A DNA stretch of 64,000 nucleotides from Gaiellasilicea sp963829845 (GTDB lineage Bacteria; Actinomycetota; Thermoleophilia; Gaiellales; Gaiellaceae). The position numbers and the translations under genes are program-made. The notes beneath the pieces are model-generated. The model did not search any database, had not been told where the DNA came from, and worked only from the letters and a program-made list of their open reading frames with translations. Each line of letters begins with the position of its first letter. Position 1 is the first letter of the stretch. Positions 24,195 to 34,252 of the stretch are shown piece by piece. The stretch is from positions 124,001 to 188,000 of the forward strand of contig CAWHKD010000019.1 in assembly GCA_963829845.1 (NCBI GenBank). The letters are read 5' to 3'.

Positions 24195-24650
24195 CTAGGC
24201 GGACTCGCGCAGCGCGGCGTCCGTGCGCACCGCGTGCATATCGCGTGCCTCCACGTGCTCGCCGCACTCCGGGCAGGCGAGATGGGGCATGACGGTCGCG
24301 CCGCAGCTCTTGTGCGTCAGGATCATCGCCCGTCCGCCGAGATGGCGGGAGCCCCAATCCATCATCGAGAGCAGGACCGGATAGAGGGCGAGGCCCGCCT
24401 TCGTGAGCCGGTATTCGTAGCGCTGCGGCCGCTCCTGGTAGAGCTCGCGCCGCAGGATCCCGTGCGCGACCAGTGTGTTCAGGCGGTCGCTGAGGATGTT
24501 CCTGGCGACGCCGGTATGGCGCTGCAGCTGCTCGAAGCGGCGGACGCCGAGGAACGCTTCGCGCAGCACCAGCAGCGTCCAGCGCTCACCGATGATCGAG
24601 AGCGTGTTGCCGACCGCACAGTTGTCGCGGCTCCAGTCGCCGGTTCCCAC
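24195..24650 (-). CDS. HxlR-family transcriptional regulator with zinc-ribbon tail
   Basis: 151 aa from the GTG at 24650. The larger open frame continues into the divergent gene, but only this start fits the family N-terminus DWSRDNCAVGNTLSIIGERWTLLVLREAFLGVRRFEQLQ. The MarR-like winged helix contains the Cys of DNCAVG that senses electrophiles in HxlR-type regulators. The C-terminal addition HKSCGATVMPHLACPECGEHV has CxxC pairs and probably binds zinc. It is divergent from a PaaI thioesterase, with a GTTGC-N5-GCAAC palindrome in the shared promoter, so it likely regulates that gene and itself. Confidence 0.87.
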   Translation of the reverse strand: MGTGDWSRDNCAVGNTLSIIGERWTLLVLREAFLGVRRFEQLQRHTGVARNILSDRLNTLVAHGILRRELYQERPQRYEYRLTKAGLALYPVLLSMMDWGSRHLGGRAMILTHKSCGATVMPHLACPECGEHVEARDMHAVRTDAALRESA

Positions 24651-24691
24651 ATCGACATAGTTGCATTTTGAAACCCACTCGTCTAGAGTCA

Positions 24692-24706
24692 GTTGCAGAA
24701 CGCAAC
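24692..24706. promoter_or_regulatory. Candidate HxlR operator
   Basis: GTTGCAGAACGCAAC, a perfect GTTGC-N5-GCAAC palindrome 20 bases upstream of the thioesterase ATG. A second GTTGC half-site lies at 24660-24664. Both sit between the divergent HxlR and thioesterase genes. Confidence 0.5.
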
Positions 24707-24725
24707 GCACTGGGAGGAGAAGGTG

Positions 24726-25244
24726 ATGACCCGCACGCGCACGATCAGCTGGCACGACCCCGCCGAGACCGCAGCGCTGGCGCGCGACCTCACAGGGCTC
24801 GAGGCTCTGCACAGGATCGGCAACGGCCTGCTGCCGCCGCCGCCCGTCGCCGAACTGGTCGGCTTCCACCCGATCTTCGTCACGCCCGGCTACGTCGTCT
24901 TCGCCTACGAGCCGCGCGAGGAGCACTACAACACCCTCGGCGCCGTCCACGGCGGGATCGTCACAACGGTGCTCGACACGGTGATGGGCTGTGCAGTTCA
25001 CTCCAAGCTCGATGCAGGCGCGGCCCCGGTCACGATCGAGCTGAAGACGAGCTTCGTGCGCCCGGTCACGCTGGCATCCGGCCTGCTCCGGGCCGAGGGC
25101 AGCATCGTGCATCCCGGCTCCCGCGTCGCCACCGCCGAGGCCAAGCTGTTCGACGAGGAGGGGACGCTCTACGCACACGCGTCGTCGAGCTGGCTGATCT
25201 ACGACGCTGCACGCAAGGAGCACAAGGAGCCGATCGCGGCCTGA
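24726..25244 (+). CDS. PaaI-family hotdog thioesterase
   Basis: 172 aa from the ATG at 24726, preceded by GGGAGGAGAAGGTG. A longer ORF start at 24693 falls inside the operator. The hotdog core FVFAYEPREEHYNTLGAVHGGIVTTVLDTVMGCAVHS carries HGG and the catalytic Asp, followed by ELKTSFVRPVTLASGLLRAEG and GSRVATAEAKLFDEEGTLYAHASSSWLIY. It is closely parallel to the paralogue at 21848. Its divergent placement from an HxlR regulator suggests induction by a small reactive or aromatic compound. The acyl-CoA substrate is unknown. Confidence 0.88.
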   Translation: MTRTRTISWHDPAETAALARDLTGLEALHRIGNGLLPPPPVAELVGFHPIFVTPGYVVFAYEPREEHYNTLGAVHGGIVTTVLDTVMGCAVHSKLDAGAAPVTIELKTSFVRPVTLASGLLRAEGSIVHPGSRVATAEAKLFDEEGTLYAHASSSWLIYDAARKEHKEPIAA

Positions 25245-25275
25245 CGCTTCGACAAGCGGCTCCTACAATGCTGCG

Positions 25276-27681
25276 ATGGAGCCGCTGTACCGCCCCGAAG
25301 GCGTCGAGGAGCGCTGGCAGCAGGCCTGGGAGTCCGAGGGCCTCTACCGCGCCGGCGCCGGCAAGCGCCGCGACGAGACGTTCGTCATCTGCGTGCCGCC
25401 GCCGAACGTGACCGGCGCGCTGCACATGGGCCACGCCCTCAATGGCTCGCTGCAGGACGTGCTGACCCGCTGGCACCGGATGCAGGGCTTCGACACGCTC
25501 TGGCAGCCGGGCTACGACCACGCAGGCATCGCGACCCAGAACGTGGTCGAGAAGCAGCTCGCAAAAGAGGGGACGTCGCGGAAAGAACTCGGCCGGGAGG
25601 CGTTCGTCGAGCGGGTCTGGCGGCACCTCGAGGAGACGGGCCGGACGATCAAAGGCCAGTTCCGCAGCCTCGGCGCCTCGCTCGACTACAGCCGCGAGCG
25701 CTTCACGATGGACGACCTTTACGTCGAGGGCGTGATGCGTTTCTTCGTCCACCTCTGGGACCGCGGGTGGATCTACCGGGCCGAGCGGATCGTCAACTGG
25801 TGCCCGTTCCACGAGACGGCGATCTCCGACCTCGAGGTCGAGCACGTCGACATGGACGACACGCTGACCTATGCGCGCTACCCCTTCGCCGACGGCTCGG
25901 GAGCGATCACGATCGCGACGGTGCGCCCGGCGACGATCCTCGCGGACGTCGCAGTCGCCGTCCACCCCGACGACGAGCGCTACCGGGACGCGATCGGCAA
26001 GCAGGTCGTCGTCCCCTACGTCGAACGGGCGGTCCCCGTGATCGCGGACGCCCGCGTCGAGCCAGAGTTCGGTACCGGCGCGCTCAAGATCACGCCGGGC
26101 CACGACCCGACCGACTTCGAGATCGGCCGCGACCACGGGCTCGAGATCGTGACCGTGATCGGTCCGGACGGGCGGATGAACGAGAACGCCGGCGACCTGG
26201 CCGGCAGGACGCAGCAGGAGGCCGACGAGGCGATCCTCGTTTGGCTGAAGGCGCACGACCGGCTCGAGCGGCGGGAGCACTACCGCCACGCGGTTGGGAC
26301 CTGCGAGCGCTGCCACACGCGCATCGAGCCGCTGGTCTCGCTGCAGTGGTGGGTGGCGATGGATGAGCCCCGGAAGCCCGCGCTCGAGGCGCTGCAGGAG
26401 CGCCGGGTCCGCTACCACCCGGAGTCGCAGCACCAGTTCGCGATCCGCTCGCTGGAGGAGATCCCGGACTGGAACATCTCGCGGCAGCTCTGGTGGGGCC
26501 ATCAGCAGCCGCTCTGGTACTGCCCCGACGGTCACGTCACCTGTGCCTGGCCGCCGCCGGACGCCTGCTCCGAATGCGGCTCGGCGGAGCTCGAGCGCGA
26601 TCCGGACGTGCTCGACACCTGGTTCTCGTCCGCGCTCTGGCCCTACGCCACGCTCGGCTGGCCGGAGCGGACGCCCGAGCTCGAGTGCTATTACCCCGGC
26701 AACGTCAACTCGACCGCCCGCGAGATCATCCGCCTCTGGGAGAACAGGATGATCTGGACCGGACTCGAGCTGCAGGGCGAGATCCCGTTCACGGACGTGA
26801 TCGTCCACTCGACGATCCTCGCTTCCGACGGGCGGCGGATGTCGAAGAGCCTCGGCAACGGCGTCGATCCGCTCGACCTGATCGCGAGACACGGCGCCGA
26901 CGCGACCCGGTATGGGCTCCTGAAGATGTCCTCGACCCAGGACGTCCGCTTCGCTGAGGGCCCGCTCGAGGAGGGCCGCAAGCTCGCGAACAAGCTCTGG
27001 AACGTCTCGCGCCTGCTGCTCCAGGACCGGGTCGAGCCGGATGCACGTCCGCGGGAGGTCGAAGAGCGCTGGATCCTGGCGCGGCTCGACGCGACGCGGG
27101 CGGAGCTCGAGCACGCTTGGGGGGCGTTCGACTTCTCGCACTCCGTCCAGTCGCTCTACCGGCTCACCTTCGACGACTTCTGCGACTGGTACGCCGAGGC
27201 GATCAAGCCCCGGCTGCGTGACGGCGACGAGGATGCGGCGGCGACCGCGCTCGCGGCGCTCGAGCGGCTCCTGACGCTCCTCCATCCGGTGATGCCGCAC
27301 GTGACCGAGGAGATCTGGTCGCAGTTCCACGAGTCGCGGCTGATCGTCTCCCCATGGCCCGAGCCGGAGGAGTCCTACGCGGCCGACGGCGACGCGCTCC
27401 GGCCGGTCCAGGAGGCGGCGGCGATGTTCCGTCGCAGCGGCGTCGTCGTCGAGCTGGCCGGCGACGAGAAGCGGCTTTTCGACGCGGTCGTCCGGCCCGA
27501 GCGCGCAAAGGTGAACGGAAACGCCGCCGCCGAGATCGAGCGCCTCCGCGGCGAGGTCGAGCGCGGCGAGCGGATGCTCGCGAACGAGAAGTTCGTCACG
27601 AACGCGAAGCCCGAGGTGGTCGAGGCCGAGCGCGAGAAGCTCGACCGATACCGGCGCGAGCTCGATGCCCTTTCAGGCTGA
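25276..27681 (+). CDS. valS: Valyl-tRNA synthetase
   Basis: 801 aa class I synthetase. The HIGH motif is in PPPNVTGALHMGHALNG (about 39-55), and the KMSKS-type loop is GRRMSKSLGNGVDP (about 519-532). The editing domain and zinc-like Cys cluster (CERCHTRIE; CPDGHVTCAWPPPDACSECG) lie between them. The anticodon domain contains the family's FDFSHSVQSLYRL, and a short C-terminal coiled-coil tRNA-binding arm (ERLRGEVERGERML) ends the protein. The length is on the short side for ValS. It overlaps folC by 17 bases, so the pair is translationally linked. Confidence 0.97.
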   Translation: MEPLYRPEGVEERWQQAWESEGLYRAGAGKRRDETFVICVPPPNVTGALHMGHALNGSLQDVLTRWHRMQGFDTLWQPGYDHAGIATQNVVEKQLAKEGTSRKELGREAFVERVWRHLEETGRTIKGQFRSLGASLDYSRERFTMDDLYVEGVMRFFVHLWDRGWIYRAERIVNWCPFHETAISDLEVEHVDMDDTLTYARYPFADGSGAITIATVRPATILADVAVAVHPDDERYRDAIGKQVVVPYVERAVPVIADARVEPEFGTGALKITPGHDPTDFEIGRDHGLEIVTVIGPDGRMNENAGDLAGRTQQEADEAILVWLKAHDRLERREHYRHAVGTCERCHTRIEPLVSLQWWVAMDEPRKPALEALQERRVRYHPESQHQFAIRSLEEIPDWNISRQLWWGHQQPLWYCPDGHVTCAWPPPDACSECGSAELERDPDVLDTWFSSALWPYATLGWPERTPELECYYPGNVNSTAREIIRLWENRMIWTGLELQGEIPFTDVIVHSTILASDGRRMSKSLGNGVDPLDLIARHGADATRYGLLKMSSTQDVRFAEGPLEEGRKLANKLWNVSRLLLQDRVEPDARPREVEERWILARLDATRAELEHAWGAFDFSHSVQSLYRLTFDDFCDWYAEAIKPRLRDGDEDAAATALAALERLLTLLHPVMPHVTEEIWSQFHESRLIVSPWPEPEESYAADGDALRPVQEAAAMFRRSGVVVELAGDEKRLFDAVVRPERAKVNGNAAAEIERLRGEVERGERMLANEKFVTNAKPEVVEAEREKLDRYRRELDALSG

Positions 27682-28711
27682 GCACACCGCCTGGCTCGCA
27701 TCCCTCAGCCCGTGGCCGCAGGAATTCGGGCTCGGACGGATGCGGACGCTGCTCGCCGCGCTCGGCGACCCGCAGCTCGCCTATCCGGCGATCCACGTCG
27801 TCGGCACGAACGGGAAGTCGACGGCGACGCGGACGATCGAGGCGCTGCTGCTCGCCGAAGGCCTGTCCGTCGGGGCGACGGTCTCGCCGCACGTCCGCTC
27901 GTGGTCGGAGCGGATCACAGTCGACGGTGAGGAGGCCGACTTCGAGGCGGCGATCGAGCGGGTCCGGCCGGAGGCGGAGGCGCAGGAGGCGACGCAGTTT
28001 GAGACGCTCTGCGCCGCGGCCTTCGCCGAGTTCGCCGCGCGCGAGGTCGACGTCGCCGTCGTCGAGGCCGGGCTCGGCGGACGCCTCGACGCCACGAACG
28101 TGCTCCGCTCGCACGTCGTCCTACTCACGAACGTCGGGCTCGAGCACACCGACGTGCTCGGCGAGACACGGGAGGAGATCGCGGCGGAGAAGCTCGCGGT
28201 CGTCCAGGAGGGGACGATCGCTGTCGTGCCGGACGGGGAGTTCGCCCTTCTCGCCGGCCCAAACGTCGTCGCCGGCGGCGCACGCGACGCGGCTGCCGCC
28301 TTCCTCGGCCGAGCCGTCGGGCGGGAGGTCGAGGTCGAGCTTCCCGGACGTCTCGAGCGGCGCGGCGACGAGGTCTGGGACGGCGCCCACAACGCCGACG
28401 GCGCCCGCTGGCTCGTCGCTCGGCTCGGCCGCGGCGACTACACGATTGTCGCCTCGATCCTGCGCGACAAGGACACGGACGCGATGCTCTCGACGCTCGC
28501 GACGAAGGGCCGACGACTGGTCGCGACCGAGTCGCCGAACGATCGCGCGCTTCCGGCCGCCGAGCTCGCGCAGCTCGCGGCAGCACACTTCGCGGACGTC
28601 GAGATCGAGCCCGATCCCGCCGCGGCGCTCGCACGCGCCCGCGAGCAGCCGCCCGTCCTCGTCACCGGCTCGCTGTACCTTCTTGCGGCTTTGGCGAGGA
28701 ACGAGGCGTGA
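27665..28711 (+). CDS. folC: Folylpolyglutamate / dihydrofolate synthase
   Basis: 348 aa Mur-ligase-type enzyme adding glutamates to folates. The P-loop is VVGTNGKSTATRTIEALL (about 41-58), the folate-binding SPHVRSWSERI follows, then VVEAGLGGRLDATNVL with the metal His/Asp region, and DGAHNADGARWLVARL marks the start of the C-terminal glutamate-binding domain. It is shorter than the usual 420-450 residues because the C-terminal domain is compact. It overlaps valS and is followed at once by a 37-aa membrane ORF. Confidence 0.95.
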   Translation: MPFQAEHTAWLASLSPWPQEFGLGRMRTLLAALGDPQLAYPAIHVVGTNGKSTATRTIEALLLAEGLSVGATVSPHVRSWSERITVDGEEADFEAAIERVRPEAEAQEATQFETLCAAAFAEFAAREVDVAVVEAGLGGRLDATNVLRSHVVLLTNVGLEHTDVLGETREEIAAEKLAVVQEGTIAVVPDGEFALLAGPNVVAGGARDAAAAFLGRAVGREVEVELPGRLERRGDEVWDGAHNADGARWLVARLGRGDYTIVASILRDKDTDAMLSTLATKGRRLVATESPNDRALPAAELAQLAAAHFADVEIEPDPAAALARAREQPPVLVTGSLYLLAALARNEA

Positions 28712-28712
28712 T

Positions 28713-28826
28713 ATGACGAAGATGCGCGAACGCATCACTGTGCTCGCGTTCGCGCTCGCGGTGCTCGGCTTCATCATCGGCTCCGCGTTCGGAATCGGCT
28801 ATCTCGTGGGAAGACTGTTGTTGTGA
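28713..28826 (+). CDS. 37-aa single-span membrane microprotein
   Basis: MTKMRERITVLAFALAVLG followed by FIIGSAFGIGYLVGRLLL. One transmembrane helix has glycine-zipper spacing (G-x6-G-x3-G) after a basic N-terminus, so the N-terminus should be cytoplasmic. The start is one base after the folC stop, and the TGA overlaps the next gene's GTG (GTGA), so all three genes are translationally coupled. This tight packing and the clean helix argue that it is real. No function is known. A role in anchoring or regulating the downstream zinc-ribbon membrane protein is a guess. Confidence 0.7.
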   Translation: MTKMRERITVLAFALAVLGFIIGSAFGIGYLVGRLLL

Positions 28827-29380
28827 TCCTCGCCGCCACCACCACCAACGACGACCTGCTCGGAGGAGTCAACGACTTCTTCGACTCGGGTGCGTGGATG
28901 GTGATCCGCAACCTGAGCATCTTCTTCGTCGCCGTCTTTTGGCTCGCGACCGCGTACTGGGTCTTCAAGGACGCTCGTCGGCGGATCGAGGATCCGTGGC
29001 TCGTCGCGATGGCCACGGTGCTCGGGCTCGTGCCCCCGTTCGTCGGCCCGATCATCTACCTCTTCTTCCGGCCTCCTGAGTACATCGAGGACGTGCGCGA
29101 GCGCGAGCTCGAGATCCGCGCGATGGAGGAGCGGCTGTCGAAGCGGGATCTGCACTGTCCCGTTTGCCGCGCCGCGGTCGAGGCGACCTTCCTCGTCTGC
29201 CCGGTCTGCACGACGCGGCTGAAACAGGCATGCGTGAAGTGCAACGCGCCGCTCGAAGCGCTGTGGCAGATCTGCCCCCACTGCGCGACGCCCGTCGTGA
29301 CGCCGGCCCTGCCCGGGATCGACGACACGATCGCCGACTCCTGGACGGCTCCCCGAAAGCGGGCAGCCGGCGACGAGTAG
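28823..29380 (+). CDS. Membrane-anchored double zinc-ribbon protein
   Basis: 185 aa. Two helices (WMVIRNLSIFFVAVFWLATAYWVF, about 23-46, and WLVAMATVLGLVPPFVGPIIYLFF, about 58-81) are joined by FKDARRRIEDP. After a charged helix, CPVCRAAVEATFLVCPVC and CVKCNAPLEALWQICPHC form two zinc ribbons facing the cytoplasm. Similar proteins are found in actinobacteria near folC/ndk without assigned function. A role in membrane-associated protein or nucleic-acid binding is plausible from the ribbons alone. It is coupled to the 37-aa ORF by a four-base overlap. Confidence 0.8.
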   Translation: MILAATTTNDDLLGGVNDFFDSGAWMVIRNLSIFFVAVFWLATAYWVFKDARRRIEDPWLVAMATVLGLVPPFVGPIIYLFFRPPEYIEDVRERELEIRAMEERLSKRDLHCPVCRAAVEATFLVCPVCTTRLKQACVKCNAPLEALWQICPHCATPVVTPALPGIDDTIADSWTAPRKRAAGDE

Positions 29381-29473
29381 CGGCCATCGGCCGGCCACGC
29401 CTCCCCGTACTGTTCCACCGGCCTGCGTCTACGAGCGACGCGCCCGTGACCGCTAGGTAACATCGGCGGCCGC

Positions 29474-29893
29474 ATGGCTGTCGAGCGCACGCTGATCCTG
29501 ATCAAGCCGGATGCGACCGAGCGTGCGCTCTCGGGCGAGATCCTCGCCCGCATCGAGCGGCGCGGCTTCACCGTCGTTGGCGGCAAGCTCCTCCGCGTCA
29601 GCGAGGAGCTCGGCAAGGAGCACTACGCCGAGCACAGCGAGAAGCCGTTCTTCGGCGAGCTCGTCACCTTCATCAGCTCAGCCCCCACCTGGGCGCTCGT
29701 CGTCGAGGGCGAGGGCGCGATCGCGACGATGCGGAAGACGATCGGCGCGACGAACCCGGCCGACGCCGACCCCGGCACGATCCGCGGCGACTACGCGACG
29801 TCGATGCCGAACAACCTCATCCACGGCTCCGACTCGTCCGAGTCGGCCGAGCGCGAGATCTCGCTCTGGTTCGCCGCTGATGAGCTCGTCTGA
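29474..29893 (+). CDS. ndk: Nucleoside diphosphate kinase
   Basis: 139 aa. The catalytic His117 is in NNLIHGSDSSESAEREI, the N-terminal strand is ERTLILIKPDATERAL, and the Kpn loop region is EHSEKPFFGELV. It transfers the gamma phosphate between nucleoside tri- and diphosphates in the cytoplasm. It is full length. The methyltransferase start overlaps its 3' end by 14 bases. Confidence 0.97.
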   Translation: MAVERTLILIKPDATERALSGEILARIERRGFTVVGGKLLRVSEELGKEHYAEHSEKPFFGELVTFISSAPTWALVVEGEGAIATMRKTIGATNPADADPGTIRGDYATSMPNNLIHGSDSSESAEREISLWFAADELV

Positions 29894-30650
29894 CTACCCC
29901 GAGTACGTTCCCCGGAACGTCGAGATCTGGACGAAGGCAAACGCCGAGCACACCGGTGAGACCGCCCGGCAGGCGTGGGCAAAGGACGAGATCGACTGGG
30001 GGATCTTTGCGATCCGGGAGTCCGAGCTCGACGTGCTCGGTGACGTCGCCGGCCTCGACGTGGTCGAGCTCGGTTGCGGCACCGCCTACTTCTCGGCGTG
30101 GCTCGCCAAGCGGGGAGCGCGGCCCGTCGGCGTCGATCCGACCCCGGCGCAGCTGGCCACGGCTCGCATCCTGCAGCAGGAGTTCGGGCTTGAGTTTCCG
30201 CTGATCGAGGGTGTCGGCGAGCGCGTCCCGCTTCCCGATGCGTCGTTCGACATCGCCCTCTCGGAGTACGGCGCCTCGATCTGGGCAGACCCGTACCGGT
30301 GGATCCCGGAAGCGGCACGGCTGCTGCGCCCGGGCGGCCGGCTGATCTTCCTGCGCAACTCCACTCTCGTCGTCCTCTGCCAGCGGCTCGAGGCCGGCGC
30401 AGGCGAGGAGCTGCAGCGCCCTCAGCGCGGACTCAACCGGATCGAGTGGCCAGACACCGGTGAAGTCGAGTTCCAGCTCCCACACGGAGAGCTGATCGAG
30501 CTCCTGGGCCGCTCCGGCCTTCAGGTCGAGCGGCTGCTCGAGCTCTACGCGCCCGACGACGCGGAGACGCATGGGTACTACGACTTCGTCACCGCCGAGT
30601 GGGCGCGGAAGTGGCCCGCCGAGGAGATCTGGGTGGCGCGGAGGCAATGA
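29880..30650 (+). CDS. SAM-dependent class I methyltransferase
   Basis: 256 aa from the ATG at 29880, inside the end of ndk. The SAM-binding motif I is LDVVELGCGTAYFSAWLAKRGA, motif post-I has PVGVDPTPAQLATA, and the following blocks are GERVPLPDASFDIALSEYGASIW and EAARLLRPGGRLIFL. This is the layout of methyltransferase-11/25 type enzymes. The acceptor is unknown. The C-terminal Tyr/Trp-rich part (YAPDDAETHGYYDFVTAEWARKW) is typical of a group seen in actinobacteria next to ndk. It shares ATGA with maf. Confidence 0.88.
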   Translation: MSSSDYPEYVPRNVEIWTKANAEHTGETARQAWAKDEIDWGIFAIRESELDVLGDVAGLDVVELGCGTAYFSAWLAKRGARPVGVDPTPAQLATARILQQEFGLEFPLIEGVGERVPLPDASFDIALSEYGASIWADPYRWIPEAARLLRPGGRLIFLRNSTLVVLCQRLEAGAGEELQRPQRGLNRIEWPDTGEVEFQLPHGELIELLGRSGLQVERLLELYAPDDAETHGYYDFVTAEWARKWPAEEIWVARRQ

Positions 30651-31240
30651 GCGCACACGCGGTCGCGCCGATTCTGCTCGCGTCGACGAGCCCTCAGCGC
30701 CGCGTCATCCTCGAGCAGCTCGGGATCCCGTTCGACGCGGTCGCGCCCGACTACGAGGAGCACGACCCTCCAGACGCCGATCCGGTCCAGCTCGTGCGCG
30801 AGCACGCCCGCGGGAAAGCGCAATCGGTCGCGCGGGGCGCGGGCGAGCGGCCCGTGCTCGGCGTCGACACCTCCGTGTGGCTCGACGGCTCGGTCTACGG
30901 CAAGCCGACGAACGCCGGCGACGCTGAGCGGATGCTCGAGGAGCTGTCGGGGAAGACACACACCGTCGTCTCCGGCCTCTGCCTGCTCACATCCGGCTGG
31001 GAGGTCCTCGAGCACGCATCGACGCAGGTCACCTTCCGCGAGCTGACGCCGCGGGAGCTCGCGCACAACCTGGCGCAGGGCGAGTGGGAGGGACGCGCGG
31101 GCGGCTACGCGATCCAAGGCCGCGGCGCGGCGCTCGTCGAACGGATCGAGGGCGACTACCTGAATGTCGTCGGCCTGCCGGCCGCATTGCTCGTGCGGCT
31201 TCTCGCGGAGCGTTTCCCCGGCGCCTACGGCCTCGGGTAG
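30647..31240 (+). CDS. maf: Maf-family nucleotide pyrophosphatase
   Basis: 197 aa. ILLASTSPQRRVILEQLGIPFDAVAPDYEE is the Maf signature. LGVDTSVWLDGSVYGKP and LSGKTHTVVSGLCLL hold the metal and base-recognition residues, and EWEGRAGGYAIQGRGAALVERIEGDYLNVVGLP is the conserved C-terminal block. The expected substrate-site Gln/Arg pattern fits dTTP/UTP or modified-nucleotide pyrophosphatases. A classical VDTVV acid motif is altered to VDTSV. It is the last gene of ndk-methyltransferase-maf, and its 3' end overlaps the convergent SDR by 16 bases. Confidence 0.93.
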   Translation: MSAHAVAPILLASTSPQRRVILEQLGIPFDAVAPDYEEHDPPDADPVQLVREHARGKAQSVARGAGERPVLGVDTSVWLDGSVYGKPTNAGDAERMLEELSGKTHTVVSGLCLLTSGWEVLEHASTQVTFRELTPRELAHNLAQGEWEGRAGGYAIQGRGAALVERIEGDYLNVVGLPAALLVRLLAERFPGAYGLG

Positions 31241-32055
31241 CTGCGGCCGACGAGCGCGTCCCAGCCGCGGTCGCCGAGGAGGCGGCGCAGCGTGATGAAA
31301 AGATGCGCAGACGCCGTCACCCGGTAGCGCGGTCGCGGCCGCCTCGCGGTCACCGCCCGCTCGATCACCTTCGCGACGGTCTCCGGGCCGCCGCCGAGCC
31401 GGCGTCCGAACGCCCCGTCGTACGCACCTGCCGTCGCCGCGCCGACCGCCGCGTCGAAGCGGGCGTACGGCCCGTCGCCGATCTCGATCGAGCCGACGGC
31501 CGCGTCGGCGAAGCCGGTCCGCACGAGTCCGGGCTGGATCACGACAACGTCGATCCCGAAGCCTGCGACCTCGAAGCGGAGCGCGTCGCTGAGCGCCTCC
31601 ACCGCGTGCTTGGAGGCGTGGTACCAGCCGCCGCCGGGGAAGGTCAGCTCGCCGCCCATCGAGCTCACGTTGACGATCCGACCCCAGCGCTGCTCGCGCA
31701 TCCCGGGCAGGACGAGCTGGGTCAGGCGCGCGAGCCCGAAGACGTTCGTGTCGAACTGCCGCCGGGCGTCGTCGAGCGAGACGCTCTCGACCGCGCCGCT
31801 CTGGCTGTAGCCGGCGTTGTTCACGAGCACACCGACCGGGCCGTGCTCGTGCTCGATCCGCGCGACGGCGTTCCGCATCGAGCCGTCGTCGGTGACGTCG
31901 AGCTCGAGCACGCGGCAGCCGGCGAGCCCGTCGAGGGACTCCAGCCGCCGGGCGCTCGCGTACACCGTCAAGCCCGCAGCGGCCAGCCGTTCAGCGGTGG
32001 CGCGGCCGATTCCGGAGGAGCACCCGGTGACGAGCACGGCGCGCGAGACGGCCAC
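31225..32055 (-). CDS. SDR-family oxidoreductase
   Basis: 276 aa from the GTG at 32055 (GGAGG directly abuts it, so the exact start is uncertain). The classical SDR motifs are present: TGCSSGIG for NAD(P) binding, NNAGYSQSG, the catalytic Ser in VNVSSMGG, Tyr and Lys in YHASK, and PGLVRTGFAD. Residues after 190 form the longer C-terminal tail of the fatty-acyl or retinol-type SDR5/28 clades, ending RVTASAHLFITLRRLLGDRGWDALVGR. The substrate is likely lipophilic but unproven. It is divergent from mreB with 35 bases between. Confidence 0.85.
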   Translation of the reverse strand: MAVSRAVLVTGCSSGIGRATAERLAAAGLTVYASARRLESLDGLAGCRVLELDVTDDGSMRNAVARIEHEHGPVGVLVNNAGYSQSGAVESVSLDDARRQFDTNVFGLARLTQLVLPGMREQRWGRIVNVSSMGGELTFPGGGWYHASKHAVEALSDALRFEVAGFGIDVVVIQPGLVRTGFADAAVGSIEIGDGPYARFDAAVGAATAGAYDGAFGRRLGGGPETVAKVIERAVTARRPRPRYRVTASAHLFITLRRLLGDRGWDALVGRSYPRP

Positions 32056-32090
32056 CCTCCGAGTGTTGCAGGCTAGAGTGGGCCGCGGGA

Positions 32091-33139
<1,049 letters not shown>

Positions 33140-33146
<7 letters not shown>

Positions 33147-34162
33147 TCCCGGACAGAGTTCTCGTCGACAGCGGCGTTCCGCCGCCTCAGAGCACCCGAG
33201 GCGGCGAGCGCGGCGGCGCGGTTGTGCACGCCGAGCTTGCCGTAGATGTTCTCGAGGTGCTTGCTCACCGTTGCAGGCGTCACGAACAGCACGCGGGCGA
33301 TCTCGGCGGTGGATCTACCCTCAGCGACGCCGCCGAGCACCTCGTGCTCCCTCGCTGTCAGGCAGGCCGCGGGCGCCGGCTCGTCCGTCAACACCAGTGC
33401 ACGGGGCGTCGGTGCCTCGATCACGAGCCGCCTTCCATCGCGCTCGATCACGAGCGGCCGCGGCCGTTCGGAGCCCAGCCAGTCGTGGACGGGCGCGGGT
33501 AGGCGAAGCGTGCGCTCGTTGAACCACCGTCGGATCAAGAGGCGCGCCGACGGGGTTGCGTGCTCGATCTCGCGGCTGTCCGCGAGGAGGACGAATCCCT
33601 GCGGCTCGCCGGTACCGGCCATGTCGACCGCGGCCATGAGGTCGGCCAGTCGCCGTCGCGCGCGTGCGTTGCGAACGAGGGCCGCGACGTGTGGGCGGAG
33701 CAACGCCAGGGACCGGCGGTCACGCTCGGTGAAGTCACGTTCCTGCCGGTGGAGACAGACCATCGCGCCCTCGCGGCCGCCGGTTTCGATCACGGTCCAG
33801 GCGCAGTCGACGACCTCGAACGCTTCCGCGAACGGCGCACTCTCGTACCGGTCCCTGGCAGGCCGATCGAGCATGTCCGACCAGAGCCTGACATCGTCGA
33901 GGCCGACTCGGGCGTACCGGGGGGCCCGGTGCCACTCCTCGTCGAGCGGCACGGCGTACCGGGCCTCGAGCGAGCACGCGACGTAGTCGCGCAGGCTCCG
34001 GTCGAACCCGTCGAAGGTGTAGAACGTCGCGAACTCGGACGCCAGCGTCGATCCGAGCCGGTCGAGCAGCTCGGACGTGAACGGATCGGGGCCGTTCAGG
34101 GACTCCGCGTCCCCGAGGAACGCCAGCAGCTTCCGGGATTCGACTCGCGCCAGTTGGGCCAT
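33140..34162 (-). CDS. LuxR-family transcriptional regulator with GAF-like sensor
   Basis: 340 aa. Residues about 20-170 resemble a GAF-type sensing domain (STLASEFATFYTFDGF; WTVIETGGREGAMVCLHRQERDFTERDRRSLALLRPHVA). Residues about 265-330 form a LuxR DNA-binding domain: LTAREHEVLGGVAEGRSTAEIARVLFVTPATVSKHLENIYGKLGVHNRAAAL. No receiver or REC Asp motif is present. The gene is antisense within the mre cluster and divergent from a secreted-protein gene with 90 bases between, which is its most likely target. Confidence 0.88.
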
Positions 34163-34252
34163 TCGCGTGGACGCAGATTCGCAGAAATGCGAATCGACAC
34201 AAACCCTCGCACCGGCTTACGTCCCGCACGACGTCGAGAGAAAGGAGCGGCA

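Noticed and set aside
25066..27330. A 754-codon minus-strand open frame opposite valS
   Set aside because: It is the antisense shadow of valS. The translation is Arg/Val/Asp-rich with no domain, and high GC keeps long antisense frames open.
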